This document shows positions 36,371-50,002 of a stretch of DNA of 64,000 nt, one piece after another; within the stretch, counting starts at the first letter, position 1, and each line of letters opens with the position of its first letter. A model generated the notes under the pieces. The model had not been told where the DNA came from, did no database searches, and worked only from the letters and a program-made list of their open reading frames with translations. The DNA is from Montifringilla adamsi (lineage: Eukaryota; Chordata; Aves; Passeriformes; Passeridae). The translations under genes and the position numbers were made by a program. The stretch is from assembly GCA_017590115.1 (NCBI GenBank), contig JAGGNK010006448.1:5873595-5937594 (forward strand). The letters run 5' to 3'.

Positions 36371-39300
36371 AGTAAGCATTTCTGGTTTTCTATCTTTCAT
36401 GGATGATGAGCTCTGATGTAAGCATAGCCCTTTAGCTTGAATTCATTAGATTTTAAACTTAATTTTTTTATTTCACTATTTAAAAATCATTTTATCAGGA
36501 TAAGAGAAACATTAAGGAACCTTTTTATCTATTCTTATTTTTCAGTTGCATATTTATTATATTAAATATCATTATTCTCTTTCTTTACTTAGCATGAGGT
36601 ACAGCTGAGGAGAAATATTTGGGTGGTTGGTTTTTCTCAGTCTGTCTGAGCCCCACAAGCATTTTTAAAACATAATCTTGAGATAGTTCACCCAAACAGA
36701 ATGAATAGGCACAACATTGAAATTTAATGTTTACAAATGGATGTAACTTGGTCATCTCTTTTAATACTAAACTTTATCACAGAGTTACCACATATATGCC
36801 TACTTTGTTCATGACTTTTAAGTGACACAAATATTCTCTTTTGATCCATCACTTCTTAACCTAACTTCAACTATATAAATGTATGTTTGTATGAGTAATT
36901 TTCACTATTAGGAAGAGAGAAATCATAGCAGCATCTCCTTTAGAAATACTTTATCTTTTTATTATGTTTTTACATGTTTGTCTGGAATAGGATAAATCTA
37001 ATGGCTTTGTTATATGTATTGAATTATGCTCTCTGCTAGGGTCAAGAAGTGCAGTGGAAAAGTAGACTGAAGTGTGGCTTCACTCAAAAATGCTAAATTT
37101 TAGTCTGTATAATTCAAAAGATTTTTATTTTATTTTTAATGTTTTTATTTTAACCTAAAAATGCTTTATGACAAAAATGGAAAAAGATGAATGAATGAGT
37201 GATTGAACTTGAAGAATCTTGGATACACAACTGAGGGTCATACAATCTCTTCAAATATTACTTAATCTGTGATGAACCATACGGTTTTCTTATCTTCAAT
37301 TAAAAAAATCAATTTAGTCAGCTACCCATCTGAATTCTCAATATATGAAATCCAGCTACAGACTCTCTTCTCATTTGATATTTATGAATTGCACTTCAAA
37401 ACAGAGGCTTGTGTTTTAGTCATGTACAACATAGCTAATAAATATGCAGGGAATAAAAACATACTAACATACAAATATAACTAGAGTGACATACTTATTT
37501 AGATTTTCAGGTAAAGATCCCAAGACAAAAGTCTAGCTTTTATCTTTCTCATTTAAATTATTATTGAGTTCAAATTCAAACCTTTCCAGAAGATGGGAAA
37601 CAAACAAACACTGCCAAGGCATAAAAAATCCTTAAGCCAAATTTTATTGACAAAAAAGATGACTTGAATTTTCAGACAACTCACAACGAAGAAGGGATAT
37701 TGAGCTTCTGAGAATTTTAGAGGGAACAGGAAGTACTGACACCATCTTTTTCATGAAAAATTTTATGTGTAGTTCAGTCACGCAACTTGAAAGACTATCT
37801 AATCTGGATCAGAAATGCCATAGGAATCCCACATTGAGGCCATCTGTGACTAACAGCGTAGGAGGGACCATGATTTTGACCTTGTTGTACACCTGGGATA
37901 AGGATAGAATGCTACAGGCGGTAGGGAAAAATGAAGAGGTTATGTTTAAGGGCATAAAGATATTATTCCTTCTTGATGTAGGTCCAACCTCAGTTAAAAG
38001 AAGAGAACTGAATGAGAATTAAAAGGCTTCCATGAAAGGAAAGGTTATGGTCACAGTGCTCTGTCTTGCAAACTGAGAGTAACTTTTAATAACTGCACAC
38101 TGGCTGAGTAAAATGGCAGCAAATAAGCTTTCATACAGTCAGAAAAGAAAGCACCTAGGAAGACCCTGAAAGTAAAGACTGTGGAGAATGAATACAGTGC
38201 TGTTTGGGCCTACTTGCATCTCTAGTTTTACATGGTCTTCAAACATCGCATGGTCTGTGGTAAGCTTTATTCAGAATGTCCTGCTAAGTCTACAGCCACT
38301 ACAATCTTAAACAAGTAGGTAAAGGTCATATGTTAAATATATAGTGTCTACTTTGGTGTTCTTTAAAGCTAGTATCAGTAGTGGAATTTGGAGTGCTTTC
38401 TGATCTCATATGTATATTGATAGGAAATAGAGACAACTTGTTTTGTCTTTTTTAACCAAATAACTGATTAGAAATCTACTGTATTTGCAAACTTTTCTTC
38501 TACAGAAAAAAAAAAAAAGAATAAAAAGAAAAAAAGAAACACTTCTTCATGCAGTTACACCTTTTTTTCCCTCTCCAAATGTCAGGCAAGTCATGGTTTT
38601 GTGCTAATTTCAGTTGTTCATAAGATTCTTCTTATTGCCCTTACTAGCAGCTCTTACTAACAGAAGATTATCATGTTAATGAGGATTTAATATTTGTTAT
38701 TTTTCTCAAATTATTAATATTTTTTTCTAGTAGGTATAATAATATTCGCAATTGTTTATAAGGAACTTGTATAATGTAACTATTTAAGACATTTCTTTTC
38801 TTGATAAAATTGCATCTATATTCCATAACATACAGGCCTCTTTTCTAATGCAAAGACATATCAAACTCCTATTTTTTTTACTATCTACTGTCCCATCAAC
38901 ACTTACCAGAACTGTGGTTTTTTTATAAGTTTTTAATTCACCCAAGTTAATATCCAAATTTTGTATTGTTTCTTTTGTTGTTTTGGAACTTTTTTTCCTC
39001 CAATGGAAGCCCGTTTTTAAATTTATATATATTTTTTTGTTGTTGTTGTGTTTGAATCTCCTTAGATTAAATGTTCATTTTACCTTACCTTCAGAAGACC
39101 TTAGCATCATAATTTATTTTTCTTTTTTAAAGATTTTTTATTTTACATTCTTTTTGTTTTCAAATATTACTTGAATTCAAATTGAAAGCTAAATATGAGG
39201 TCTGTCAAGCCATTTAAGAGCAATTATGGTGTAATTACAGAGAACCATATTTTGTCCACAGAATAGAGGAAGAAAGGAAATTAAAGGCGTAAGATATTTC

Positions 39301-41617
39301 TTAACAATCCTTTTCTCTGTAGACAATAAACAGGTACACGACAATAGAAAAACAAACAAATTATAAAGTTCTTTTTTCTTTTTTAAAAGGAAAATTATAG
39401 AAATCTTCATTAAATGTATTTGCTGCATATATTGACAGGAGTATTCAAGATGATTATTTTCATTTTGATGAAAATTATAAGAACCAAATTATTGGTTCTT
39501 ATTTTACCAAGAATACCAGGAATAGTTTTCTCTTTTCATTTCTTTTATTTATTTAATTCTAAGTAGAGGTGATTATTTATTTCCAATGAATGTCGGATGC
39601 ATAGAAGCATAAGGACAATCCTGCAAATACTAACAGTAAGACTAAAACACAATCAGTATGAAACTAAAAATTGCACTACCCTTTATATTTAATAAATAAA
39701 AATAGTTCACTGTTTTCTTGCACTACCCTTTATTTTGAATTTGAATACATGTGATAGAAGAAACTTTACAGGAAAGGAATAACACAGTGCTGTTCACTAA
39801 TAAGATAGAAGCCAGAAAAAAATCCACTGAGAAATTACCACATGACAAAATGCCTCAAACTTGGAAATGATGCTGAATATTTCAAGAGAGTGTTCACATT
39901 ATTGTTATCCATGGGAAAATTACTTTGTTCCCTGGCTGATGGTTCAACCATATGGCCATTTCAGCTGTTTGTAATCAAGTAAATATGTCTTTTACACTAG
40001 AAATTCATCAAGCAGACCTGATTTGAGACTTACACCATTTTAGTTTGAATAAGACAACTCTTCTCTTTTCATTTCCTTTCATTACAGAGAAGCTAGAACA
40101 GATTATAAATCCCCATGAAAGACAAAGATAACCTATAAAATTACCCAGTATTTCTTGCAATCAGCTCCTGAAAATGCATGGGGTAACGTCTTTCTTAAAA
40201 GCTGTTACAAGTACCAAACCTTATTAAACTGAAAATACTGAATGTATTCCTTGAAATTAATTTCCTTAATCTAATATCATATTAATTCCAGTAATTACAA
40301 TAATTTTAAAAGGAGGAAACATTATTAGAAAGGTAAAATTTTAATTTCATTAAACAAACATTAAATTAATTTTAAGCCCTAGAGCCAGTCTTTTCTTTTT
40401 CTTCTCTATGGGGTCTTTCATTAATTTTGAATCAAACACATTCTATGAGGGTGCATTATAATAACTCACACTTTAATAAAAAAAAAATCTCATTTTAAAT
40501 AATTTTCTGTTTAAATTTTCTGGGCAATGAACCTGGTTATTCATGAGATACTAAAGTCAAAGCTCATTTTACTTAATGGAAAAGTTAAGTCTGTGACAGA
40601 ACCTAGAATGAATTCCACTTACTTTGACCTTTAAGTTACACATGCTGATAAAACAACAAAGATTGCATCTTTGAATATTAAATTCAGAAATACTAAATTT
40701 AACTAATTCAAGGAAAATTAAATAAGTAGAAGTTGGTTTAAAGTTTTATTTCATACATTAATACAATGTACCAACATGTCCTTAACTTTTTTTAACCATG
40801 AATAATTTTGAAATATGGCTTTGAAAGATAAACATTGGAAAGGACATTTTCTGTTGATAAAGAGTATTTATCTAGGAATTTAAATATATTGTGTGGCTGT
40901 TAGTCTCCCAGGAGATGACATGCTGGCCAAATGTTGACACTTGTTGACTAGGCATGCCTAAATTTAAAAAAAAGAAAAAATATTGTCGTCAATTACTTAC
41001 AGACTCTGTAGAGGGCAAACATTTAGGCTGTCTTGTGTTGTCCTCTGTATTAATGGCACAGAAGCAGTAAAAATTTCCCACAGTGAAAGTGAGTAATTCA
41101 GTTCTTTCAAGGATTAGCAGATGATCAGGGCTGTCTTTAATTATCATGTATAACTTTCTTTAATTTCTGGAGATGTTCTGCACTGTCAGCACACAGTAAA
41201 AATTCTGATAAAAATTCTTCTTTCACATCTCACCATAAAATTACTGCAGAGAAATGTTACTACTTTATTTCTATCCCTATTTTGATCTAATTAGAAGGAT
41301 AAAAAGCAAAATTAAAGACATGGTTAAAAGTTTTTCTAAATCATTAAAGCGTGTACACTTTACTCCTATATATGTTGAGAAGTATATAACAACATGAAAA
41401 ATGGAATATAAATTCTAGTATGAGAAGGTCTTAGCTGAGTATAAAATGGACAAAACTTTGATTACATTAAATTACATCTGATTACATCCTATTTTGAAGT
41501 ATGTCAGTGTTTCAGTGTATACCCAGACTAACTGGATTTTGTTGGTGAATTTTTATTTTACTCCTTGAGGCAAATTAAATGCATATTTTTGCTTAACTAT
41601 GAAGAGATTTAATGAGC
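36371..41617. other. Unique AT-rich stretch
   Basis: About 5.2 kb with no recognised gene or transposon. There is a purine-rich low-complexity patch at 38505-38540, a direct repeat of TTGCACTACCCTTTAT near 39671 and 39718, and a small inverted repeat at 39477-39502. Open frames such as 37753-38022 are unsupported. Confidence 0.6.
39477..39502. repeat. Small inverted repeat
   Basis: ATAAGAACCAA and TTGGTTCTTAT are perfect 11-base complements around a four-base ATTA loop. Confidence 0.85.
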
Positions 41618-42095
41618 AATCATTTAATAGTTTGGGTTGGAAAGGACCTTCAATATTCATTCATAAACCTCTTGCCATGGTCAGTGACACATTTCACTAG
41701 ATCACGTTCCTTAATGTCGTGTCCAACTTGGCGTTGAACTCTTTCCATGATGGGGCATCCAAAACTTCTCTGGACAACCTGGTGTTAGAGTGTTTTACCA
41801 CCCTCACTGTAAAAAAAATATTCTTTAGTTCCAATGTAAGTCTACCCCCTTTCAGTTTAAAACCACTACCACTATCATATTTCAACAGGCCCTATTTAAA
41901 AACCAGTCCTCATCTTTCTCATGAGCTCTCTTTAAGTATCAGGAAGCCACCATAAGGTTTTCCCAGAACCTTCTCTTCTCCAGGCTGAGCAACCCTTGGC
42001 CTTTTTTCACAGGAGAGAAGATTACAGCACTCTGATAATTTTTGTGGCCCTGACCCAGGTGGAGTCACTTGCCTTTCTTGAACTTTACACAGGTT
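41618..42095 (-). mobile_element. CR1 LINE fragment, 3' portion
   Basis: Antisense CR1 from its 3' terminus: AATCATTTAATAGTTTGGGT, TTGGAAAGGACCTTCAATA, CTCTGGACAACCTGGTG, ACCACCCTCACTGTAAAAAA, CCAGAACCTTCTCTTCTCC and CAGGCTGAGCAACCCTTGG, then TGTGGCCCTGACCCAGGTGG. The 5' side fades out beyond about 42095. Frames at 41697-42377 are shadows of this degenerate element. Confidence 0.85.
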
Positions 42096-45000
42096 TTGGG
42101 CAAACTCCTACCTACATAAATGACTTTTCAAGGAGACTGCAAAGATATGTAATGAGCCAATTACTTATATATCCTTTCAGCAAGGAAGACCTTGTGGACA
42201 ACATCATCAGATTGTTGTTGCTGTTTACCAGAAGGAGGCCCTGAGTACTTTAATTCCATGATTCTCACAAGAAAATATTTAAGTATTTCTTACTTCATCA
42301 ACAAACTTCACTCTCTTATATGGAGTGAAGATATATATATAAAAATATATATAGGTAGATATATATTAGATATATAGATATATAGATATATATGTCTTAT
42401 CCTTCCATAGTTGGACCTCCTTTTAGCTCTTCATGCCATATCAGTCCTTGGTCACAAATTATTGCAGAACCAAACCACTACAATGTGAATTTTCACTTCA
42501 ATTTCAATTACTAAAAATACAGCTTTCCTGAGCAGTATTTCTTAGGTAAAACATTTCTGAAAGAATTAAGTACAGCATTAAAAACACTTTTACATACTTA
42601 TTAAAAACAAATAAAAATAACAGTGCTATTTAAAAATCATCAACCTACATAAATATACAGTTGCCAGTTTTCTCTGGAGCTCTTCTCTAAAGAGCTGTTT
42701 TAATCTTGTCTGTTTCAGTCTTAGGTATTCTTTCAAAATTGAGCTAGTAAAGCATGTCAGGTAACCAGTGCCACTTTGCAGTCCAACCTTTAGATATGAG
42801 GGCTTACATGGCCTTCAAAATAGGTGCATTTGAAAAGGACTGGCCAAAAGAAAAGATAAATCACATTGAAGAATTTATTAGAAACATAAATTCAACCTCC
42901 TATTTTTTTTAAATATATCTCTCTAAAGTCCATAGCTAATAGAAAGATATTTCCAGAGTACGAGTCATCTAAAGTTTTTAGGTATCTGATTCATATTAAC
43001 ATAAAGCACTTCTCTTGTTACAAATTTATCTTTATTTGTTATGAAGGAAATATTTGCAGACTAACACAGGCTTAGATATTTATTATTTCAAGCTCAAACT
43101 CAGTTCTAAATTATCAGTCTAAGACTTGAGCAGAAGAGTTCCTGTCTGAGTACCCTAACAGTTGATTATTCAACAGTAACCTTTCTTTTTCATGATCTCT
43201 TTCACCCTACATCTGAGAAAATTCAGCTGATGTGGTCACTGTGATCAATATTATGCATATTTCAGCACATAGATGCTTACTGAAACATTCTTCATCAGTT
43301 CTAACAGACTCCATTACCAACTGCTGCATGAGGAGTGGAAGTTCAGTTCACTCAGCTAATCCTCTCCACCTGTACACTCCGTCAGCTTTTCTTTTGTGAA
43401 TTAATTCAAGCTCTCTCGGGGTTGGAGAAGAACTCGAGGCACATACCTAATACAGAGCATGTTTCTGTACAAAAGTATAAAGCCATTGATGTTTCCTTTT
43501 TCTTCTGTGCACTACTAGACATATTTCTATTTTTCTTCACCTCTGACAAGATTAAATGACTAGGATTAGAAGAAATGGATCAATAATTCAGTTAGGAGTA
43601 AGAAATTGTTTTTCTTCATTCTGACTTCTTTAAAATAGTTGCTGTTATAGTACTCAGTGTGCAGCATGGCAGCTTAGTACATTTGCATGGTTATAAGACA
43701 ATAAGTACAGATAAGTCACTGTAATCTGTTGTGGGTTGTGGAGGATTTTTTTTAATTTTGATTATTCTTCCTCTTGTTTCATCTATTTATTCAATTAAAT
43801 GGAAATTAAGAATGATGTGTGGGTTAACTTGTAACTCTATGCTGGTTTTCTACACATCCCCTCCTCCCATGAATAACTTCTGAAACTGTGCAATTTCTGA
43901 CAAGTTTCACAAGGATCTCTCAAGCAGCCAAGGCAAACCAACTTAGTTGCTGAATACTGCAGGAAGTGTATAACTGAAATTTTTATAAAGCCTAGTTTAA
44001 GTTCTGGTGTTTACAGAATGACAAGTTTTAAGGTTAAAATGTAAAAGCTCATCTAAAGCTTATTTACTAATTTTATATTATAATGATAGAAAGAAGCTTT
44101 AAAATTTTTGGTCTTTTTGTTTACCAAAAAGAGCTAATTAGAACAAATATTATTTATCTACCACGCCTAATAATCAACTATGTTCCTATCAATTTACAAA
44201 GAATAGGAATGAGTTTTTTCTTTCACTGTTTCTTTGTCCCATTAACGCTAGCTTTCCTAAAATTTACCTTTGCCTTTTTTCTTCCCTGCTCTCTTCTACT
44301 GTGATGTTTTTTACTAATTCCAAAGCAACTTGGAGATAGGAGTTTTATTTAGATCCACAGCTCCTTGAAATTTTGTAACTTGCAGAAAAGAACAGTACAA
44401 ATCATTGTCTCATAAATAAAAAATGTTGCAGATACAAAGAATTGTCCTTTATAGTTTGACAGGACCTAAGAGTGCAGAAGACTCTATGGCTGGCCACTCA
44501 TTGCAAGCAAAACCCTGGATAAGTGACAGTAGCCTGAGCATATGCTGTTCCCACTTCTCTTCTTTACGGGAAACTCGTACCTGGGAGACGAGCTTATATA
44601 GGTCAATACTCAATCAACAATTTAATTTTTGTATTTTTCAGTCTGCTGTTTTAAAGACTGTATCATTTGACTATTCTCAGATAAATATATCACTGTAAGA
44701 CTCATTTAAATCATATCTTGAAGCATTAGAACAATTAGAACAACGAATCTTGGGACATTATTGAAACTTTGATTAAAGTGGATTGGTATAGTCCTTAAGA
44801 AGCCTTCACAGATTTGAATGGGGTGGATTCCTCTTCTTTCATGGAACTAAATAAACTTCACTGAACTTTTTTTTTTTTTTTCCAGAGAAACAAATATTTT
44901 ATGAGCTAGGAAAGAGTAAAGGATAAATTCTGTTTTAGGTAATGATATTTTAAAGCTTACAGATCATATGACTGTATCTTAACTCTGTAACAAAAACTGA

Positions 45001-45447
45001 ATGCATAGGATTTTCTAATTGAAATAAATGAGACATAAGTGTTGTAAGACTATTGTAAGTGAATGCCGTAGTCACTATATTCAAAAGTTACAGGATCAAG
45101 TTGAAATATTTCATTTTGCCACATTTTATTCTAATTAATTTTTTATCTCCCAAATATTAAACACTCATTTGTGGTTCATCTCTAAACATTGTTGATCTAT
45201 ACATGCCTCTCTTGAATGCACTTTTTTGTCTCCATCATCTTTCAATGTATAGACGATCAAATTAATAAATTTTTCTACATGTCAATATATAGTAACTTGA
45301 TGTTAATAATAACAGCTATTTTACCAAAGCTGGCAACTTCTTTCAAGTATCAGGTGAATGGAAAGAAGCAGAACAACTTTGAAATAAATCTAATGTTATA
45401 CATTACTTATACCTTGGAGTAAAAATATTTTGAAGATGCAGTTTTAT
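42096..45447. other. Unique AT-rich stretch with TA-rich microsatellite
   Basis: Holds a TATA/TAGATA microsatellite at 42330-42393 and a T run near 44867-44881. No gene or transposon recognised in the remainder. Confidence 0.6.
42330..42393. repeat. (TA)n and (TATAGA)n microsatellite
   Basis: Interrupted TA runs followed by repeated ATATATAGAT units. Confidence 0.88.
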
Positions 45448-45902
45448 AGAGATGTTGAGGCAGAGCTTGTTGTGTTTCAGTTTATGGCCATTGCTCTTTG
45501 TGCTGTTGCCGGGCACCACATCCTTGTGACACCTCCTTTTAGGTATTTATGTGTTGATGGGATCAACAGTCCTCTCAGTCCTCTCTTCTCTAGACTAAAG
45601 AAACCCAGCCTTGCCTCAGAAGAGAGGTGCTCCAGACCCATCATCGTCTTTGTGGTCTCCTCTGGCTGTCTCCAGTAGCTTCTCTGTCTTTCTTGAACTA
45701 TGGAGGTGAGAACTGTACACAGTGCTCCAGATGTGGCCTCACCAGGGCTGAGCAGAAGGGCAGGATCTCCTACCCTGACCTGCTGGACGGAATCTTTCCA
45801 ATGAACCACAGGACACTATTGATCCTTCTGGCAACAGGGGAGTATTGCCAGCTCAGAGCCAACGTGTCATGCACCAAGACTCCTAGAACAAGTCTATCAA
45901 AA
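45448..45902 (-). mobile_element. CR1 LINE fragment, best-preserved antisense copy
   Basis: Clear antisense CR1 3'UTR: TGTGTTTCAGTTTATGGCC, CCTCTCTTCTCTAGACTAAA, AGAGGTGCTCCAGACCC, ATCGTCTTTGTGGTCTCCTC, GTGCTCCAGATGTGGCCTCA and CACCAGGGCTGAGCAGAAGG are all in order. It lacks the extreme 3' terminus, so it is clipped at both ends. Frames of 82-110 codons on both strands (45430-45914) come from this GC-richer repeat. Confidence 0.9.
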
Positions 45903-47440
45903 GCCATTTTATAATTCAGCTAGGTAATTAGCTTTATTCCCTGAGTTGCCATGTTGATGTAAAATCCAAGACAGTGACGCTATGAAGGTGAGAAGCTAAA
46001 GTTCTATCACTTTTTTTCTCAATTTATATAAATAAACCTCATGTCACAGCTAAATATTTTTTCTTCACTTGATTATACATGTCCACTAGAAAAAACACAG
46101 AAAACATCTAAACTGTTACACCTGTTCAGTAGTGAAATTCCAACAGGCCACTGGAAACGTCAACTTTTTTGATAAAATCTGTTCACAGCCCTAATGTTCA
46201 GAAGACTAACCTCTATAAATCTGATATCTTACTACTGTCTAATTGGTTTTGATTTTTGCACTGAGGATTTTACCAGATACACATGAATCTTTGATCTGCC
46301 ATGCACAGATAAAATACTTCTTCGTTCATCATGAGAAAAATTTTTTTTTCTCTGACTTGCTCCTTCATGTTGTTAAAAAGCTAAACCAAGCTCATCATTG
46401 GGCTATAAGTATATATATTTGATTTTCAAATGAATAGAGTTAACTTGTGAGGACTGCTTGTATGCTTTTATTTTTTTCTTTCTTTTTCCTGAACAGTATG
46501 TCTTTTAAAATAGTTATTGTTAATCACATATAAAATATTGTTATTCTCTGTACACAAAAGAATAACATAATTTTAAAATGTACTTTATTTTTATAATTAT
46601 TTATAATAATTCATAACATTGACTAATTAGTTTTTGAAATTGTAGTGACCTATATTGACATTTTTGTATTTCATACTGTGGCTGAGAAAGCTTCATAAGA
46701 AAACTGATGGTTAAAAGTTACTTAAATATGTTATTTACCATGGAAAATCTGACCATCCCAAAAACTATCTCACATAGTTTCTGATGCAGAATTGAGCAAA
46801 CTCTGTATTGATAATACAATGTAAGTAATGAGCATAAACTCTTTCTGAGGATTCATAAATGGTCAAAGAGAACAGATGTTTCCAAATAGTAATGGTGGTT
46901 CAGAGAGGTTAGTTTTAAGATAATAACTATAGCTGCTGCAGATGCTTGGTCACTCAGGACCATGGATCAGCTGGATATAAAGATTCATTTGAATCAACTT
47001 GATATCACCTGATCATGCTAAAACCCTTCCACAGAGACCTTTGCAAGGAAGAATCCTGTAACTCTGGAAAGCCAAAGAGTGCTGTCTGAAATTCAGGAGC
47101 TGCATTTCCCCTTAGTGACTCCTTATGTTATATCATCCCTACACTCCATATCTCTTTTTATTATTGCATCCTCTTTTCCAAAAAGGTTCCTTAGCTGTGC
47201 AGACAGAGTCCCAGTTAATTTTTTTCAAGCAGGAGAGAAATTCCGCACTCTCCCAGAAGGAAGATTTCACTAGAAAACAAAAACTAGACCCTGCATCACC
47301 TTTGTTCAGCCCTGGCTCTTTAAGAAAACAGCTGTAGGTTTATATAATTGCATGTGTCTTTCTGCACCTGTATATCTACCTATGTGTTTATATAGATTTA
47401 TAAAATGTTTATTAACATATATGTGTAAACTGGTATATAT
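45903..47440. other. Unique AT-rich stretch
   Basis: No gene, RNA or transposon recognised. Ordinary AT-rich texture. Confidence 0.6.
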
Positions 47441-47510
47441 GGCAGGAGGGATTGTAAATAGATGATTTTTAAGGTCCCTCACAACCCAGACCATCCTATG
47501 ATTCCCTATA
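47441..47510 (+). mobile_element. CR1 LINE terminal tail
   Basis: Seventy bases of sense CR1 3' terminus: GGCAGGAGGGATTGTAAATA, GATGATTTTTAAGGTCCCTC, then CCAGACCATCCTATGATTCC. Only the tail remains, an extreme 5' truncation. Confidence 0.82.
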
Positions 47511-50002
47511 GAAACCAGACATTATTCCCCGTAGCCAACAAAGTTATTCCAGGTTCTATTTCTGTGTGTTGTAACTTCTTTAAAGGTTGATGTATGAGTC
47601 AGCACAGGCCAGGAGCCAAGACAGCCACAAACACACAGCTGAAACACTGACTAAACATATTTACATTGCTTTGCTTATGAAAAGCATCTGTTTCCTTGCT
47701 TACAGGGGAATCCACGAAGGAACACCTGGGCAGTGGCACACAGGCAGAGACCCAGGCACTGGTAAACTTGTTCTGTGATGGAGGATCATTGGCCTCTTGT
47801 TCACACAGGTTTATCAAGGGTTATTTCAAGATGCAAGGTCCTTTACAATCCTACTTGCCAGCATTCTGCTTGTAACCCATTCCTCCCAAAGGCTGATTTG
47901 TTTTCAATAAGGCAACAGAAGTCTCAGAGGGTATATATCCATACTTCTGAAGATAGGCAGCGGGAAAGTTTGAACACTGTTTGAGCACTACGTATTTCCT
48001 ATCTCTATACTTCCCACCTTGATTTTGAGCCAATACAACTGCATCTCTAGTATAAATATGCCACTGAGGCTAACCCAGAATAAGGGGAAATAAAGTGAAC
48101 ATATACCAGCTTAGATTTCAGAGTCAGGGACATGTGCATGGATTGCTTTAGTTTTTAATTTATTTATCTTAATAGAGAAAGGCAAGCTGTTTGGCTCCCC
48201 CAGACTTCAGGAGCACATCAGACTACATTCATTTTTGGCACAAAAGTCAACTATTCAGCAACTGCCAAATCAGCTGTGACTCTGCAATAGGTCTCATGGG
48301 ATATGAAAAAGATTTAAGTAAGCAAGTAAACAGATGCTCTTTGTACAGGTGAGAGCATATGTTGTTTTCTCCATGTGTCCAGAATTTCACAGTGTTATGG
48401 TTTCAGTACTGGAGTTCAAGCTCTGATACATGTATACACATTTAAACATACACTGATTTGTATTTAACTTGCCTTCTGAACAAGCTTTCTTCTTGCAGTT
48501 TACTGTGAACTGGTAGTACAAGTATTCACACACTAAAACAATTATCTGGAGAAGCTTCAGTTTTCGTCAGCAAATGGTATTCAAATGGGTTTTTTTGATG
48601 GTGGTAGGATATTTTGAGTTAATGTCTGGTTTCATTTGTTTGTTTGTTTTCCATCCTCTGTATTGGTCTTTTGGTTTACAGTCAAACTACACATTAACCT
48701 CCCCAAATACTATCATTTCAGCTTTCTCTGAACAGTTTTTTTCCCCTCTGATCTACTTGGTGGTATGTATACTCTTATTTTTGTCAGCATTTTCTCCTTA
48801 ATTATGCCTTCTTAGTTCAAACACAGACATCTGTGCTGTCTTAAGCATTATATGAAGAATTATTTCTGGCATAGAATCCCTTATGCATAGCTTAAAATTA
48901 AGAGCTATTACACTAGTAGCGTTCCACACTAGAATAATTTTGATCAGCTCTCACTGCAGTTATAAACTTTGTAAATGTTGGAGAGAAAATGGATATTATA
49001 AAAAGATTTGAGAGACAACAGCTGTGGACAAGCTGTACAGATGGCACATTCCAACTCATCATAGCTGTAGAATGCAACAGACAAGTGTAGTTCATTCTCA
49101 GCTCTTGATTGATTTCCTTAAAATATACAATTACTCAACACATGAAATTTCTGTCTTTTGGATGAAAGAAAGGAAAAGAGAAAGAGAGGACAGATAGAGA
49201 CAGAAAAGGAGAGTAGAGGAGGAAGGATCTGTCTTTATATAAAAACATAAGAAGACATTCTTTTTTCAGTTGTTTAATGGTTTAGACCTCAGAAACATTT
49301 GTTAAGTTTGGGGAGGAGAATATTTGCTCCTCTATCATGAAGAAATGCAACATTTGGTTCAAAGACATTTTTGGCCATGCATGTTAGTAATGTAAATCCC
49401 CCATCCTCAGCTGCGTATAGAAAAAAAAATATTTTAGTTTTAATACCAAAAACTTCTGTAAAGATGTTCACCTAGCACATTTAAAGCAAAGTAGATATCT
49501 TGAAAAAAAATAATCTAACAGTTTAAGCAATGGTTAACTCAGCAAAGTTATATAGTCAATTTAAGTAATTTTTTTTTACAGGTTCTACTGTAGCTATATT
49601 AATTTTAAACCTGCAGAAACACTTTGGAGAGAAAATATCATTAGTATTAATAGAAAGCATTCTGTAAGTAAAACAAACTTCATTAGACAAAGACATACTA
49701 CCTAAGAGTCAGACATACACTTCAACAGTAGATTACACATATGTGCAATTCAGTTTCTAAAAGTGGGTGTTTTTCTGTAAGCTGGGTGTCCAAAATTCCC
49801 ACTGTGGTTAATGAAATCAAGAAGTCTATTCAGCTTAGTCTAAAAATATTCCTGTGTGTTTGATCAGCTGAAAATTTTCCCAAGCTTCACTGATTGTACA
49901 AACAAAATCTTCACTGACTACAGTGGGATTTAGATATCACACCCCAACATAACTGAAGTGGAAGAGAGTAGCTTAGGCATCACCACACAATATACTCGTC
50001 TA
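47511..50002. other. Unique stretch, locally less AT-rich
   Basis: Around 47590-48060 the GC content is somewhat higher and contains the candidate exon at 47706-47761. No known repeat is recognised. The remaining DNA to 50002 is AT-rich with a purine-rich patch near 49170-49220. Confidence 0.55.
47706..47761 (+). other. Candidate short exon, product unknown
   Basis: A good acceptor (CTGTTTCCTTGCTTACAG to 47705) and a donor (ACTG followed by GTAAAC at 47762) enclose 56 GC-rich bases. All three frames are open, so the frame cannot be chosen. Composition contrasts with the AT-rich surroundings. A non-coding exon or a chance pair of splice sites would look the same. Confidence 0.22.

Noticed and set aside
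40087..40150. Strong acceptor TTTCCTTTCATTACAG followed by a short open frame
   Set aside because: The frame closes after about 13 codons and there is no GT donor at a suitable place.
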